28,273 nucleotides of DNA from Deltaproteobacteria bacterium (GCA_030633185.1 DAOVTG010000004.1:1-28273), one strand, 5' to 3'; positions 7,884 to 15,646 are shown, numbered from the stretch's first letter. Notes: generated from the letters alone by a model not told the origin. Program-made: numbers and translations.

Positions 7884-8954
7884 ATGAAGGATATAGCTAT
7901 TAAATTAAGTAAAAAACATAAAACTATTCCAACTACCGACGAGCTCGGTTTCGGGGTTCATTTCAGTGATCATATGCTGGTCATGGATTACAACCTGGAA
8001 AAGGGTTGGCATGGCACCCGGATTGAACCCTATGGGCCCATCCAGATAGATCCTTCGATGATGGCTCTTCACTATGGTCAAGCGATTTTCGAGGGTATGA
8101 AAGCTTTTCGGGCCCACGACGGTAATATCAATCTCTTTCGCGCCCGTGATCATTTTCGGAGGTTTAATAATTCGGCAAAAAGAGTCTGTATTCCTGAAAT
8201 TGATGTTGAAGATTTATTTGTGGGTCTGAAAAAGCTGCTTGAGGTTGACAACCGGTGGATCCCTTCAGACCGGGGCACAGCTCTATATATCCGGCCTTTT
8301 ATCTTCGCTACCGATCAATTTCTGGGTGTCCGTCCTTCGCATACTTATAAATTGATGATTATTCTTTCACCGGTCGGAGCCTATTATTCCGAAGGTTTCA
8401 ATCCGGTAAAAATCATGGTTGAAGATAAGTTCGTGCGGGCCGTTCGCGGCGGCATCGGAGAAATCAAAACCCCAGGCAACTATGCCGCCAGTCTGCTGGC
8501 CGCCGTAAATGCCCAGAAAAAAGGTTTCACTCAGGTTCTCTGGCTTGATGCCCATGAATTGAAATGGCTGGAAGAGGTCGGAACCATGAATATTATGGTA
8601 AAGATCGATGACCAAGTCATTACCCCCCCTCTAAACGGCAGCATTCTACCCGGTATCACCCGTGATTCAACCATTAAAATCCTTAATGACTGGAATATTC
8701 CGGTGGTTGAAAAACAGATCAGCATTGATGAAGTCATGCAGGCTGGCAGTGACGGTCGCTTGCGGGAAATGTTCGGTACCGGGACTGCGGCGGTCATTTC
8801 ACCGGTAGGTTCCATCCAATACAAAGAGAACAACACAACTATCAACGGTGGCGAAGTCGGAGAACTTTCACAAAAACTTTTTGACGAAATAACCGGGATT
8901 CAATACGGTACACAGCCCGATCTCAATAACTGGATTGATACAGTTAAAGTTTGA
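7884..8954 (+). CDS. ilvE: Branched-chain amino acid aminotransferase
   Basis: IlvE transfers the amino group between glutamate and the keto acids of isoleucine, leucine and valine, using PLP. The 356-residue protein is of the longer, fold-type IV group. It shows ALHYGQAIFEGMKAFR near residues 61-76, RPFIFATD, the GEIKTPGNYAASL region, LDAHELKWLEEVGTMN, and MFGTGTAAVISPVG towards the C-terminus. A purine-rich GGAAGAAGGA lies before the ATG. Its stop TGA is part of the first bases of family A copy A2. Proximity to cimA and lysC fits a local group of isoleucine genes, although it is divergently transcribed from them. Confidence 0.95.
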   Translation: MKDIAIKLSKKHKTIPTTDELGFGVHFSDHMLVMDYNLEKGWHGTRIEPYGPIQIDPSMMALHYGQAIFEGMKAFRAHDGNINLFRARDHFRRFNNSAKRVCIPEIDVEDLFVGLKKLLEVDNRWIPSDRGTALYIRPFIFATDQFLGVRPSHTYKLMIILSPVGAYYSEGFNPVKIMVEDKFVRAVRGGIGEIKTPGNYAASLLAAVNAQKKGFTQVLWLDAHELKWLEEVGTMNIMVKIDDQVITPPLNGSILPGITRDSTIKILNDWNIPVVEKQISIDEVMQAGSDGRLREMFGTGTAAVISPVGSIQYKENNTTINGGEVGELSQKLFDEITGIQYGTQPDLNNWIDTVKV

Positions 8955-9106
8955 TGGCGTCGTAAAAGTTCCGATATCCTGCGTTGTTTTGCTTTTCCAG
9001 ACACTCGACATACCGTATGTATAATCTCGCGCCTGGAAAAGCAAAACAACTTGCACCCCAAGGGCACTTCCTGTGGGGCGTCTATCGAAATTTTTACTTA
9101 GCCATC
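8952..9106 (+). repeat. Family A palindromic repeat, copy A2, carrying a family C insert
   Basis: It begins TGATGGCGTCGTAAAAG, and its first three bases are the ilvE stop codon. It ends ACTTAGCCATC. Compared with copies A1 and A4 it has a 27-bp extra segment (9054-9080, CACCCCAAGGGCACTTCCTG plus TGGGGCG) placed exactly between CTTG and TCTATCG. Confidence 0.9.
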
Positions 9107-9153
9107 GCCATTCCGTAACTTTTTACGCCCCGCAGGAAGTGCCCTTGGGGTGC
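9053..9153 (+). repeat. Family C inverted pair between ilvE and rimO
   Basis: The 28-base segment at 9053-9080 (inside A2) and the one at 9126-9153 are reverse complements with a single difference that still allows G-U pairing. Together they could form a long stem enclosing the end of A2. The right arm, ending CCTTGGGGTGC, stops 10 bases before the rimO ATG. The short block CGTAACTTTTTACG (9114-9127) beside it resembles an inverted family A end. Confidence 0.85.
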
Positions 9154-9163
9154 GAATGCAACT

Positions 9164-10501
9164 ATGCTGAAAACCGCCGTCGTTAATCTGGGCTGTCCCA
9201 AAAATGAAGTTGATGCCGAAAAACTCGTCTACCTCCTTTTAAAGGATGGTTTTCAGCTGCTGGCCGAGCCTGATGAGGCTGAAATAATTATCGTTAATAC
9301 CTGTGCCTTTATTCAGCCGGCGGTTGAGGAAGCAATCAATACGATATTATATCTGGCTGGCTTCAAGAATGAGGGCTGCTGTAGTATTTTAGTCGTTGCC
9401 GGATGTCTTCCGCAAAGATACGGAATAACAATTTCCCAAGAGATTCCCGAGATCGACCTACTTTTCGGAACCGCTGATTTTCATAAAATACCGGCCGCCA
9501 TCAAGAAGTTTTTGATAAGCCCTCGTCCAGGTAAAACCATTTGCGAAATCAGTTCTCCAGACTACAGCGAACTCCACACTGTCCCGCAACAGATAACACC
9601 TCCTTTAGCTTATAGTTATCTTAAAATCTCCGAAGGCTGCAATAATCGCTGTTCATACTGTATGATTCCGAGTATAAAAGGGTTCCAGCAGAGTGTACCG
9701 CTTGAGACCCTGACCATGCAGGCCCAACATATGGTGGACGCCGGGGTGCAGGAGATCAACCTTGTCGCTCAAGACATTACCGCCTATGGCAACGACCTTA
9801 CCGAAAAGCCCAAACTTACGGATCTGCTCAAAGCCTTAAGCCGGATACCTTCACTTGGTCGCCTGCGACTGCTCTATGCCTATTCTCACAGGATAACCAC
9901 TGAACTTATTGACTTAATAGCCCAAGAGAGCAAGATTTGCAGTTATGTGGATATTCCGATTCAGCACATCAGTGACCCTGTCTTAGCAGCCATGGGCCGC
10001 CATGATAGCTCTAAAGATATTTGTCGAACCCTGGAATCTATGAAAAAAAAGATTCCCGATCTGTTCCTGCGCAGTACGGTTATTGTCGGGTTTCCCGGAG
10101 AGAGTGAAGAAGATTTCAGCAAATTACTTAATTTTGTCGCAGAAGGTTTTTTTGATTTCTTAGGTGCCTTCTCCTATTGGCCGGAGGAAGGCAGCCGGGC
10201 CGCCCAATTTTCACAACAGATTCCAACCCCCTTGAAAGAGGATCGTTTACAGGCTATACTTGAGGTTCAGCAAAGTATCACTGAAAAGCGCTTACGGGCG
10301 GAGATTGGTCGGACAAGAAAAGTATTGATTGAAGGTCTCAGCCAGGAGAGTGACCTTTTGCTTCAAGGAAGAACCGCCTTCCAGGCTCCGGAAATTGATG
10401 GCTTGACCTATATTACAGAAGGTGACGCCGAACCTGGTACAATCGTTGATGTTGAGATCCACGATTGCCATGAATTCGATCTTTTTGCCCGTATCAAGTA
10501 G
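9164..10501 (+). CDS. rimO: Ribosomal protein S12 methylthiotransferase
   Basis: RimO is a radical-SAM enzyme with two [4Fe-4S] clusters that methylthiolates an aspartate of ribosomal protein S12. The 445-residue protein has an N-terminal UPF0004 domain with cluster cysteines in LGCPKN, NTCAF and AGCLPQR, a radical-SAM motif CNNRCSYCMIP (CxxxCxxC, about residues 157-164), and a C-terminal TRAM-like domain (about 375-445). Length and motif order fit RimO rather than MiaB. The only candidate ribosome binding site, TTGGGGTGCG, belongs to the right arm of the family C repeat, so repeat folding could affect translation. rsmE follows on the same strand, together forming a small ribosome-modification pair. 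Confidence 0.93.
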   Translation: MLKTAVVNLGCPKNEVDAEKLVYLLLKDGFQLLAEPDEAEIIIVNTCAFIQPAVEEAINTILYLAGFKNEGCCSILVVAGCLPQRYGITISQEIPEIDLLFGTADFHKIPAAIKKFLISPRPGKTICEISSPDYSELHTVPQQITPPLAYSYLKISEGCNNRCSYCMIPSIKGFQQSVPLETLTMQAQHMVDAGVQEINLVAQDITAYGNDLTEKPKLTDLLKALSRIPSLGRLRLLYAYSHRITTELIDLIAQESKICSYVDIPIQHISDPVLAAMGRHDSSKDICRTLESMKKKIPDLFLRSTVIVGFPGESEEDFSKLLNFVAEGFFDFLGAFSYWPEEGSRAAQFSQQIPTPLKEDRLQAILEVQQSITEKRLRAEIGRTRKVLIEGLSQESDLLLQGRTAFQAPEIDGLTYITEGDAEPGTIVDVEIHDCHEFDLFARIK

Positions 10502-10549
10502 CTTAAACAACCTGAACAGCTACTCCGGTACGAAAATAGCTTGTTAAAA

Positions 10550-11293
10550 ATGTCAAACTTTGCTTATACAGAAGCCATAAATAGTCACAAGGCAATTTTT
10601 ACCGGAGATGAATTCCGCCACCAGATAAGCGTATTGCGGCGCCGGGTTGGTGATCATATCGATTTTCTTGATGGCCGAGGGAAATCCTATCAAGGCAGGA
10701 TTGCGGCGGTTGACAACCTGAAAAATGAGTTACAGGTTGAAATTACAAAATCTGAAACTTTTACTCAACCATTACCCTTGCAACTTCTGGTCGCTCTACC
10801 AAAAAGTGGAAAACTGGACGCTATAGTCCAAAAGGCAGTTGAGCTTGGGGTCTCCCGGATAACCCCCCTACTCACCTCCAGAACGGTTGTGCGCATCGAC
10901 TCTCAGGAAAAGATCAAAAAAAAATGCCGGCACTGGCAACACATTGCGATTGCCAGCCTCAAACAATCCGGCAACCTGTATCTGCCTCAAATAGACCAGC
11001 CGACAGCTCTTAATGATCTTGATGAAAATTATAAGGATGAAACTCTCTTTGTCGACAAAATTGTTTTCCATCCCCGGGCTCCTGATGCCTTAGCGGCTAA
11101 AGAGTGGAATCTGAAAAAAAATGCAGCAACCAGACTGGCTCTGGGCCCGGAAGGTGGTTTCGACGATAATGAGATTGATTTTCTGCGCTCACGTAACTAT
11201 ATGGTAATAAGTTTGGGCAAACGGATTATGCGCCTTGAAACTGCGGTTGTTTCCGCCCTTACTATTGTACAATTTCTCAAGAATAATATTTGA
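10550..11293 (+). CDS. rsmE: 16S rRNA (uracil-1498-N3)-methyltransferase
   Basis: RsmE methylates U1498 of 16S rRNA with S-adenosylmethionine. The protein is 247 residues from the ATG encoding MSNFAYTE; an in-frame TTG three codons earlier (10541) is an alternative, and neither has a strong ribosome binding site. An N-terminal PUA-like domain (about 1-70) precedes a SPOUT domain with the trefoil-knot motifs ALGPEGGF and SLGKRIMRLETAV near the C-terminus, both typical of RsmE. It lies 48 bases after rimO on the same strand, so co-transcription of two ribosome-modifying enzymes is likely. A zinc-ribbon gene follows. Confidence 0.93.
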   Translation: MSNFAYTEAINSHKAIFTGDEFRHQISVLRRRVGDHIDFLDGRGKSYQGRIAAVDNLKNELQVEITKSETFTQPLPLQLLVALPKSGKLDAIVQKAVELGVSRITPLLTSRTVVRIDSQEKIKKKCRHWQHIAIASLKQSGNLYLPQIDQPTALNDLDENYKDETLFVDKIVFHPRAPDALAAKEWNLKKNAATRLALGPEGGFDDNEIDFLRSRNYMVISLGKRIMRLETAVVSALTIVQFLKNNI

Positions 11294-11332
11294 GGAAATT
11301 TCTTTTTTCGCAACCAGGTCGGGGGGGTTTTT

Positions 11333-12061
11333 GTGAAGTGTCCTAAATGTAGCTACACTAGTTTTGATTACCTGAAAAAATGCAAAAAATGTGGCGAGCT
11401 TCTTGAAGACAGTCGCAAAGCTCTCAATCTGAAAATGGGCGAACCAACCTTCTTTGCCGGGCTTGAAGATGAAGCCTTAGAGGATGGAAAATCTGAGACC
11501 GGTAAAACAGAAACTGAAAGTACTCAGACGTTTGAGGTGTCCTCTTCTGCTTCTGCAAAAAAGGATTTTTCTCCATTACTCTCTAACCAACCACCCGTTT
11601 CCTCGGTGCCTGAGAAACAGCCGGTTGAAGAGTTGTCAGGAGGTGTTTTTTCAGAGCTCGGAACACTTGGCAGTATGAATGGGATGGAGTCTCGGTCTAA
11701 CCAGAAAGAGGCCTTGGAAAATGGGCCGAAGATTGAGTTGGAATCCAATACCGATACGACTGATAGCTTTGAATTGACTCCTTCTTTTAGTGCCGACAAT
11801 GACGGAACCGAGGAGCCGCCCGCCGGAGAGGAGAACCAAAAAACCGAATTTAATCTATTGACGGATGATGATAAACTTGAGCTCGACGAACCCTTGGAAA
11901 ATGATATCCCTTTTGAGTTTTCGGCGAGTGATCTTGAGAGCGATATTGATCTCAAAGTTTCATCAGAGAATCCCGACAAAGATTTTATAGAGCTGGAATT
12001 AGATATGAATGATGAGGAAAGTCTGGATCAGATACTGGCTGACCTAGAACCAAAAAAGTGA
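11333..12061 (+). CDS. Zinc-ribbon protein with long acidic low-complexity tail
   Basis: The GTG start follows a run of seven G with 5-base spacing. The 242-residue protein opens with a two-knuckle zinc ribbon, CPKCSYTSFDYLKKCKKCGE (cysteines at about 3, 6, 17 and 20). The rest is serine-, glutamate- and aspartate-rich, with no membrane segment and little sign of a fold, and ends in short acidic blocks such as LDEPLEND and LELDMNDEESLD. I do not recognise a characterised family; similar zinc-ribbon/disordered proteins are known only as hypotheticals. The stop TGA is supplied by the start of repeat A3, so the natural C-terminus may have been cut or changed. Confidence 0.75.
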   Translation: MKCPKCSYTSFDYLKKCKKCGELLEDSRKALNLKMGEPTFFAGLEDEALEDGKSETGKTETESTQTFEVSSSASAKKDFSPLLSNQPPVSSVPEKQPVEELSGGVFSELGTLGSMNGMESRSNQKEALENGPKIELESNTDTTDSFELTPSFSADNDGTEEPPAGEENQKTEFNLLTDDDKLELDEPLENDIPFEFSASDLESDIDLKVSSENPDKDFIELELDMNDEESLDQILADLEPKK

Positions 12062-12215
12062 TGGCTAAGTAAAAAGTTCCGATATCCTGCGTTGTTTTGG
12101 TTTTCCAGGCACTCGACCATACTACATGTATGGTCTCGCGCCTGAAAAACCAAAACATCTTGCACCCCAAGGGCACTTCCTGCGGGGCGTCTATCGAAAT
12201 TTTTACTTAGCCATC
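12059..12215 (+). repeat. Family A palindromic repeat, copy A3, carrying a family C insert
   Basis: It begins TGATGGCTAAGTAAAAAG, the TGA being the stop codon of the zinc-ribbon gene, and ends TTTTTACTTAGCCATC. Both outer ends are of the TAAG type, as in A1. The family C insert (12163-12189) sits at exactly the same internal position as in A2, between CTTG and TCTATCG. Confidence 0.9.
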
Positions 12216-12238
12216 CCTTGACTTTTTACGAATGCATC
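12216..12238 (-). repeat. Solo end-like fragment of family A
   Basis: On the minus strand this reads GATGCATTCGTAAAAAGTC, close to the GATGGCGTCGTAAAAAGTC end of family A. It lies directly after copy A3, much as a similar fragment follows copy A2. Confidence 0.4.
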
Positions 12239-12251
12239 AAATCAAAAAAAC

Positions 12252-12300
12252 AAAAAGGGGCGGGGCAGCTTAAGCTATCCCGCCCCTTTTATTTGTTTTT
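12252..12300 (+). terminator. Strong rho-independent terminator
   Basis: A GC-rich stem AAAAGGGGCGGG/CCCGCCCCTTTT, with an inner AGCTTAAGCT palindrome, is followed by ATTTGTTTTTT. It ends the rimO-rsmE-zinc-ribbon transcript. Flanking A and T tracts would let it also work for transcripts from the opposite strand. Confidence 0.85.
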
Positions 12301-12302
12301 TG

Positions 12303-12453
12303 GTGACTATTCAGGTTCTGTATCAAAATGCCGGGATTGGGGTCATTGCTGGAACAAGGTGCGCCAGCACCCCAGCTTTGACCCCGTTTATGAGAGCGAA
12401 GCAAAGTTCGCTACTATTTATTGTAACTTTATGGTGGGCACCTGAATAGTTAC
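12303..12453 (+). repeat. Family B hairpin repeat, copy B2 (complete)
   Basis: This 151-bp copy has imperfect inverted ends: GTGACTATTCAGGTT at the left and a right end whose complement is GTAACTATTCAGGTG. The layered hairpin at 12339-12385 keeps the same three stems as copy B1, differing only in unpaired bases (GAACAA for GTAAAA, GCCA for GCCG). It lies between convergent transcription units. With A3 and the terminator it explains almost the whole 12062-12466 gap, in which I see no gene. Confidence 0.85.
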
Positions 12454-12466
12454 TGTTTTTTTACAG

Positions 12467-13510
12467 CTACCTTACGGGTTCGGAAAGAGAGGTGATACCT
12501 ATAGCCATACCGTCCAAGCCGATACCATCTGAAACGGCATTGTTATGGTTGCGCTGTGACCATGCTTCAGCCAGAGAATCAGCGATTCGATAACGTAGAA
12601 AACGCTCTCCTTCCGGGCCGGAAAAGACTTTTGCCGCAGCTTCAATCTGCATTGCTTCAGCTTTAGCCTTGCTGCGAACCAGCATTATTTCAGCTTTGAT
12701 CGTTTCTGCCGCCACCCAATTTTTTGCCGCAATCACCTGGGCCTCGGAAGCCATGATAACACTCTCTTTGCGGGCTTGGGCCTCCTGTAGTGCGGCTAGC
12801 TTTCGGCCTTTGGCGGCCTCTTCAGTTTCCTGGGCAGCCACCGCAGCAGCTTTTACCTTGACTTTGTTGATCTCAATAATTGCTTGGGCTTTTTTGATCT
12901 CCTCGACTTTTTTCAACAAGGCCGCTGAAAAATGGAGTTTATTACATTTGAAAAGCGTCAGTTCCAGGCCGCGAGTCAAAAGCTGCTGGTCAACATCTTT
13001 TTTGACTGATTCAATATATCCAGATTGCACATTGCCGTCATAAAAGGTTCCGGCATCAAGGTATGCGGCCTGTTCCCGAACGGTTGTTGTAATTATTTCG
13101 GTAACTATTTTATCTACATCACCATCACCTAACGCTGCCAGACACAATCCGGCCTGAGCCGGAATTACTCGATACCAAACCGTGAACTCGGCTCTAATTC
13201 TATCACCATCTTTGGTTGTCAGCAACAGTCCAGAGTCCTCTCCATTAGCGGAATCCGAAAGGGAAAGCTCTTTTTCGCTGATCTCAATAGAGGTCAGCGT
13301 GGTCGTAATCGGGTTATACCCCGAGATAAACCAATAGTGTTTTCCCGGAGCCAAGACGGTTAAATTTTTTTCCTGGTCAGCCTCACCCGTCATCACCACA
13401 CCACGTTGGTTGGCTTTTATAACAGGGGCAAAATAGTAGCTTGCCGCAATCAATGCGGCACCCCCTAAAACTACAACAAGAACCACAAGTACTTTAATCA
13501 GTCTGCCCAT
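12467..13510 (-). CDS. SPFH/band-7 domain membrane protein
   Basis: The 347-residue protein has an N-terminal membrane anchor (about residues 5-30), a band-7 domain (about 30-200) with the GVVMTGEADQEKNLTVLAPG entry typical of prohibitin-like folds, and an alanine/lysine/glutamate-rich coiled coil (about 205-305). Such proteins oligomerise on membranes and often control proteases or lipid microdomains. It is not HflK or HflC, which are encoded elsewhere in this window, and it lacks a clear flotillin or stomatin signature. It has GAGGAT upstream of the ATG and is the last gene of the minus-strand block, 85 bases after the YciO-like gene. Its specific role is unknown. Confidence 0.8.
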   Translation of the reverse strand: MGRLIKVLVVLVVVLGGAALIAASYYFAPVIKANQRGVVMTGEADQEKNLTVLAPGKHYWFISGYNPITTTLTSIEISEKELSLSDSANGEDSGLLLTTKDGDRIRAEFTVWYRVIPAQAGLCLAALGDGDVDKIVTEIITTTVREQAAYLDAGTFYDGNVQSGYIESVKKDVDQQLLTRGLELTLFKCNKLHFSAALLKKVEEIKKAQAIIEINKVKVKAAAVAAQETEEAAKGRKLAALQEAQARKESVIMASEAQVIAAKNWVAAETIKAEIMLVRSKAKAEAMQIEAAAKVFSGPEGERFLRYRIADSLAEAWSQRNHNNAVSDGIGLDGMAIGITSLSEPVR

Positions 13511-13595
13511 AATCGATTTATCCTCGGTAAATATTAAAGAGACAAGTTCTTCTTAGCAAATCATCCCGGCTTTCGTCAACCTTTTCACGTTCATT

Positions 13596-14192
13596 TTAGA
13601 TTTTTCCTTTTCCTTGACGGATAATTTCATACTCACTGCCCGTCAGATCAAGAATCGTCGATGACTCTGAATCAATGTTCCCGGCATCGAAAAGGTAACT
13701 GATTTTATTTTGAAAAGCACTTTCCAAAGCTGAAACTGAGTCACCTCGGGTTGAGACATCCTTGACACTGACGGCCAGCAAAGCGGTGCCGAGCTCAGCC
13801 GGGATCGTCAGACAAGCAGCATGATCCGGAGTCCGGATACCGACGGTTCGACGTTTGGTAAGCACCATTTTAGGAACCAGACGAGAGGCTGGCAGAATGA
13901 AGGTGTAAGGGCCGGGAATCAAGCTCTTCATCAAACGATATGCCGGGTTAGTGACATTGGCATAGAGGCTGATATCTTTTAAATCGGCGCACAAAAGAGT
14001 GATTTTTTTTTCATGCCGGCCGGTTTGCAGGGCATAGAGTCGATTGATTCCCTTTTTACTTCCCGCAGAACAGACCGCTGCATAGTTGGTATCGGTTGGA
14101 ATTATCGCCAACTCACCATCACTCAAGGCTGTCAGTAGCTGTCGGAGCAGGCGGGCTTTGGGCAGACCGTCATAAAGAGGAAGAATATTCAT
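13596..14192 (-). CDS. Sua5/YciO/YrdC family protein, YciO-like
   Basis: The 198-residue single-domain protein carries family motifs PTDTNYAAVCSA (about 32-43), LLCADLKDISLYA, the PGPYTFILPAS segment and KRRTVGIRTPDH. Family members bind ATP, threonine and bicarbonate; TsaC/Sua5 make the threonylcarbamoyl-AMP used for tRNA t6A. The DLKDISLYANV...PGPYTFILPAS wording is closer to the YciO branch, for which t6A activity is doubtful, than to TsaC. I therefore give no gene symbol. Its ATG overlaps the tatC stop by four bases (ATGA), implying coupled translation with the Tat genes. Confidence 0.82.
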   Translation of the reverse strand: MNILPLYDGLPKARLLRQLLTALSDGELAIIPTDTNYAAVCSAGSKKGINRLYALQTGRHEKKITLLCADLKDISLYANVTNPAYRLMKSLIPGPYTFILPASRLVPKMVLTKRRTVGIRTPDHAACLTIPAELGTALLAVSVKDVSTRGDSVSALESAFQNKISYLFDAGNIDSESSTILDLTGSEYEIIRQGKGKI

Positions 14193-14953
14193 TCGTCGTT
14201 ATCCGTTTTTTTGCGGCCGCAAATCCGAGCAACAACAATACTCACCTCGTAGAGTACAATGATTGGTCCGGCCATCATCAACTGGCTGACAACATCGGGC
14301 GGCGTTAAAAGGGCGGCCACGACAAACGATCCTAAGACGGCATACTTACGTTTATTAACCAGGGTTTTAGAACTTATCAGACCGAAAAGGGCGAGGAAGG
14401 CAGTCACGACCGGTAGTTCAAAAACAACTCCGAAAGCAAAGAGTAGGCGCACCGAAAAAGAGAAATACTCTTTGACAGTCGGCATCGGCGTTATGAAGTC
14501 GGTGGCAAAACCCATAAAAAATTTAAAACCAAAGGGAAAAACGACAAAATAGCCAAACGTAGCCCCGCCGACGAAAAAAACTGTGGCAAAAAAAACAAAG
14601 GGAAAGACATAACGCTTCTCTTTAGCGTAAAGTCCCGGAGCTGAAAATCTCCATATTTGATAAATGACAACCGGGGAAGCCGCAAAAAAACCGGCCAGGA
14701 GTGAAATTTTGAGGTAGGTAAAAAAGGTTTCAGTCAGGCTGGTAAATATCAACCCGCTTTCTGCCGGCATTACCCCAAGCAGGGGACTCATGAGCAGACG
14801 AAAGAGATCCTCAGCGAAATAATAGGAGCCGACCGTAGCCACGGCGATTGCAACAAAGACGACTATAAGACGTTTACGAAGTTCCTCAAGGTGGTCCGTG
14901 AGATGCATCTCACACTCTTGTTGCTCATGGTTTTCAGTTTTACTCGAACTCAT
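14189..14953 (-). CDS. tatC: Twin-arginine translocase subunit TatC
   Basis: TatC is the six-helix inner-membrane receptor for twin-arginine signal peptides. The 254-residue protein has the conserved cytoplasmic start HLTDHLEELRKRL (about residues 17-29), FFTYLKISLLAGFFAASPVVIYQIWRF, the PGLYAKEKRY loop, and six hydrophobic segments up to about residue 240. It overlaps tatB by four bases upstream and the YciO-like gene by four bases downstream, so all three are probably translated from one message. The N-terminal 15 residues before the TatC domain are hydrophilic and variable. Confidence 0.95.
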   Translation of the reverse strand: MSSSKTENHEQQECEMHLTDHLEELRKRLIVVFVAIAVATVGSYYFAEDLFRLLMSPLLGVMPAESGLIFTSLTETFFTYLKISLLAGFFAASPVVIYQIWRFSAPGLYAKEKRYVFPFVFFATVFFVGGATFGYFVVFPFGFKFFMGFATDFITPMPTVKEYFSFSVRLLFAFGVVFELPVVTAFLALFGLISSKTLVNKRKYAVLGSFVVAALLTPPDVVSQLMMAGPIIVLYEVSIVVARICGRKKTDNDE

Positions 14954-15288
14954 GATCCGGCTTCTGGGCTCTCATTCTCACCCCGATCCTCGGCAAGAGT
15001 GGTTTCATTTTCAGAGTTTTCTTCACCCGACTCCCCGGATGTTGAGGCGGGATGATCTTCAGAGTGCTGAATCTTGCTGACTTGACGTTGCTGCTCGCTT
15101 TTTTGTCGATCATCAGCTAAAGAATCCTCATCCTTGTAGATGCTCTCTTTGAACTCATCCGCTGTCCGTCTAAATTCACCCAGACCGCGGCCCAGAGTTT
15201 TGGCCAGTTCCGGCAATTTCTTGGGCCCGACAACTAACAGTGCCACAACCAGAATAATTATTATTTCCGTAAGTCCGAGACCAAACAT
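14950..15288 (-). CDS. tatB: Sec-independent translocase TatA/TatB family protein (TatB-like)
   Basis: The 112-residue protein starts MFGLGLTEIIIILVVALL, with a glutamate at position 8 and a single short membrane helix ending in the GPKKLPELAKTLG hinge, followed by an amphipathic helix and an acidic polar tail rich in glutamate and serine. TatA and TatB share this layout. GP in the hinge, the extended tail and direct coupling to tatC favour TatB, but a bifunctional TatA/B protein is possible since no second tatA gene is seen here. AAGGT precedes the ATG. Confidence 0.85.
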   Translation of the reverse strand: MFGLGLTEIIIILVVALLVVGPKKLPELAKTLGRGLGEFRRTADEFKESIYKDEDSLADDRQKSEQQRQVSKIQHSEDHPASTSGESGEENSENETTLAEDRGENESPEAGS

Positions 15289-15392
15289 CTTTTACCTTCG
15301 CCGCTAATGTTAGTGATTTACAACGGTGACGATATTTACGTTTACCGAAAGGAAAAGTCAACTTAAATTCGTAAAGGTTGGTGTACTTCTAT

Positions 15393-15426
15393 AAAAAAAG
15401 GCTGTCATTTCTGACAGCCTTTTTTT
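15393..15426 (-). terminator. Bidirectional-looking terminator after the ferredoxin gene
   Basis: AAAAAAAGGCTGTCA and TGACAGCCTTTTTT form a perfect stem around TTTC, flanked by A and T runs on both sides. It lies just downstream of the ferredoxin stop and upstream of tatB, so the Tat genes probably have their own promoter in 15289-15392. Confidence 0.88.
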
Positions 15427-15446
15427 ATTCAGCTATGGGGAAAATA

Positions 15447-15614
15447 CTATTTTTCATCAATAGCATCAGTCGGGCAGACATCAACGCAAGCTCCGCACTC
15501 AATACATTTTTCCTGGTCGATTACGTATACATCACCAGATTCGGAGATTGCATCTTCCGGACACTCTTCCGCACAAGTACCACAAGCTACACATTCATCA
15601 TTAATTACGTACAT
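15447..15614 (-). CDS. Small 2[4Fe-4S] ferredoxin
   Basis: This 55-residue protein has two CxxCxxCxxxC(P) cluster motifs: cysteines at about 8, 11, 14 and 18 (CVACGTCAEECPEDAI) and at 37, 40, 43 and 47 (CIECGACVDVCPTDAI). It matches clostridial-type 2[4Fe-4S] ferredoxins in length and spacing and is a low-potential electron carrier in anaerobic metabolism. GGAGG lies 5 bases before the ATG. It sits downstream of frr on the same strand with a perfect 39-bp palindrome between, and a strong terminator follows, so it may be a separate short transcript or the regulated end of the rpsB operon. Confidence 0.93.
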   Translation of the reverse strand: MYVINDECVACGTCAEECPEDAISESGDVYVIDQEKCIECGACVDVCPTDAIDEK

Positions 15615-15646
15615 TCTTTCCTCCATTTTAGTTTTTTAGTGACTTA

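Noticed and set aside
11524..11979. 151-codon open frame opposite the zinc-ribbon gene
   Set aside because: Serine-rich translation is the mirror of the acidic low-complexity sense strand; no independent evidence of coding.
12218..12445. 75-codon open frame across the terminator and repeat B2
   Set aside because: Runs through a strong terminator and a structural repeat; no coding signature.
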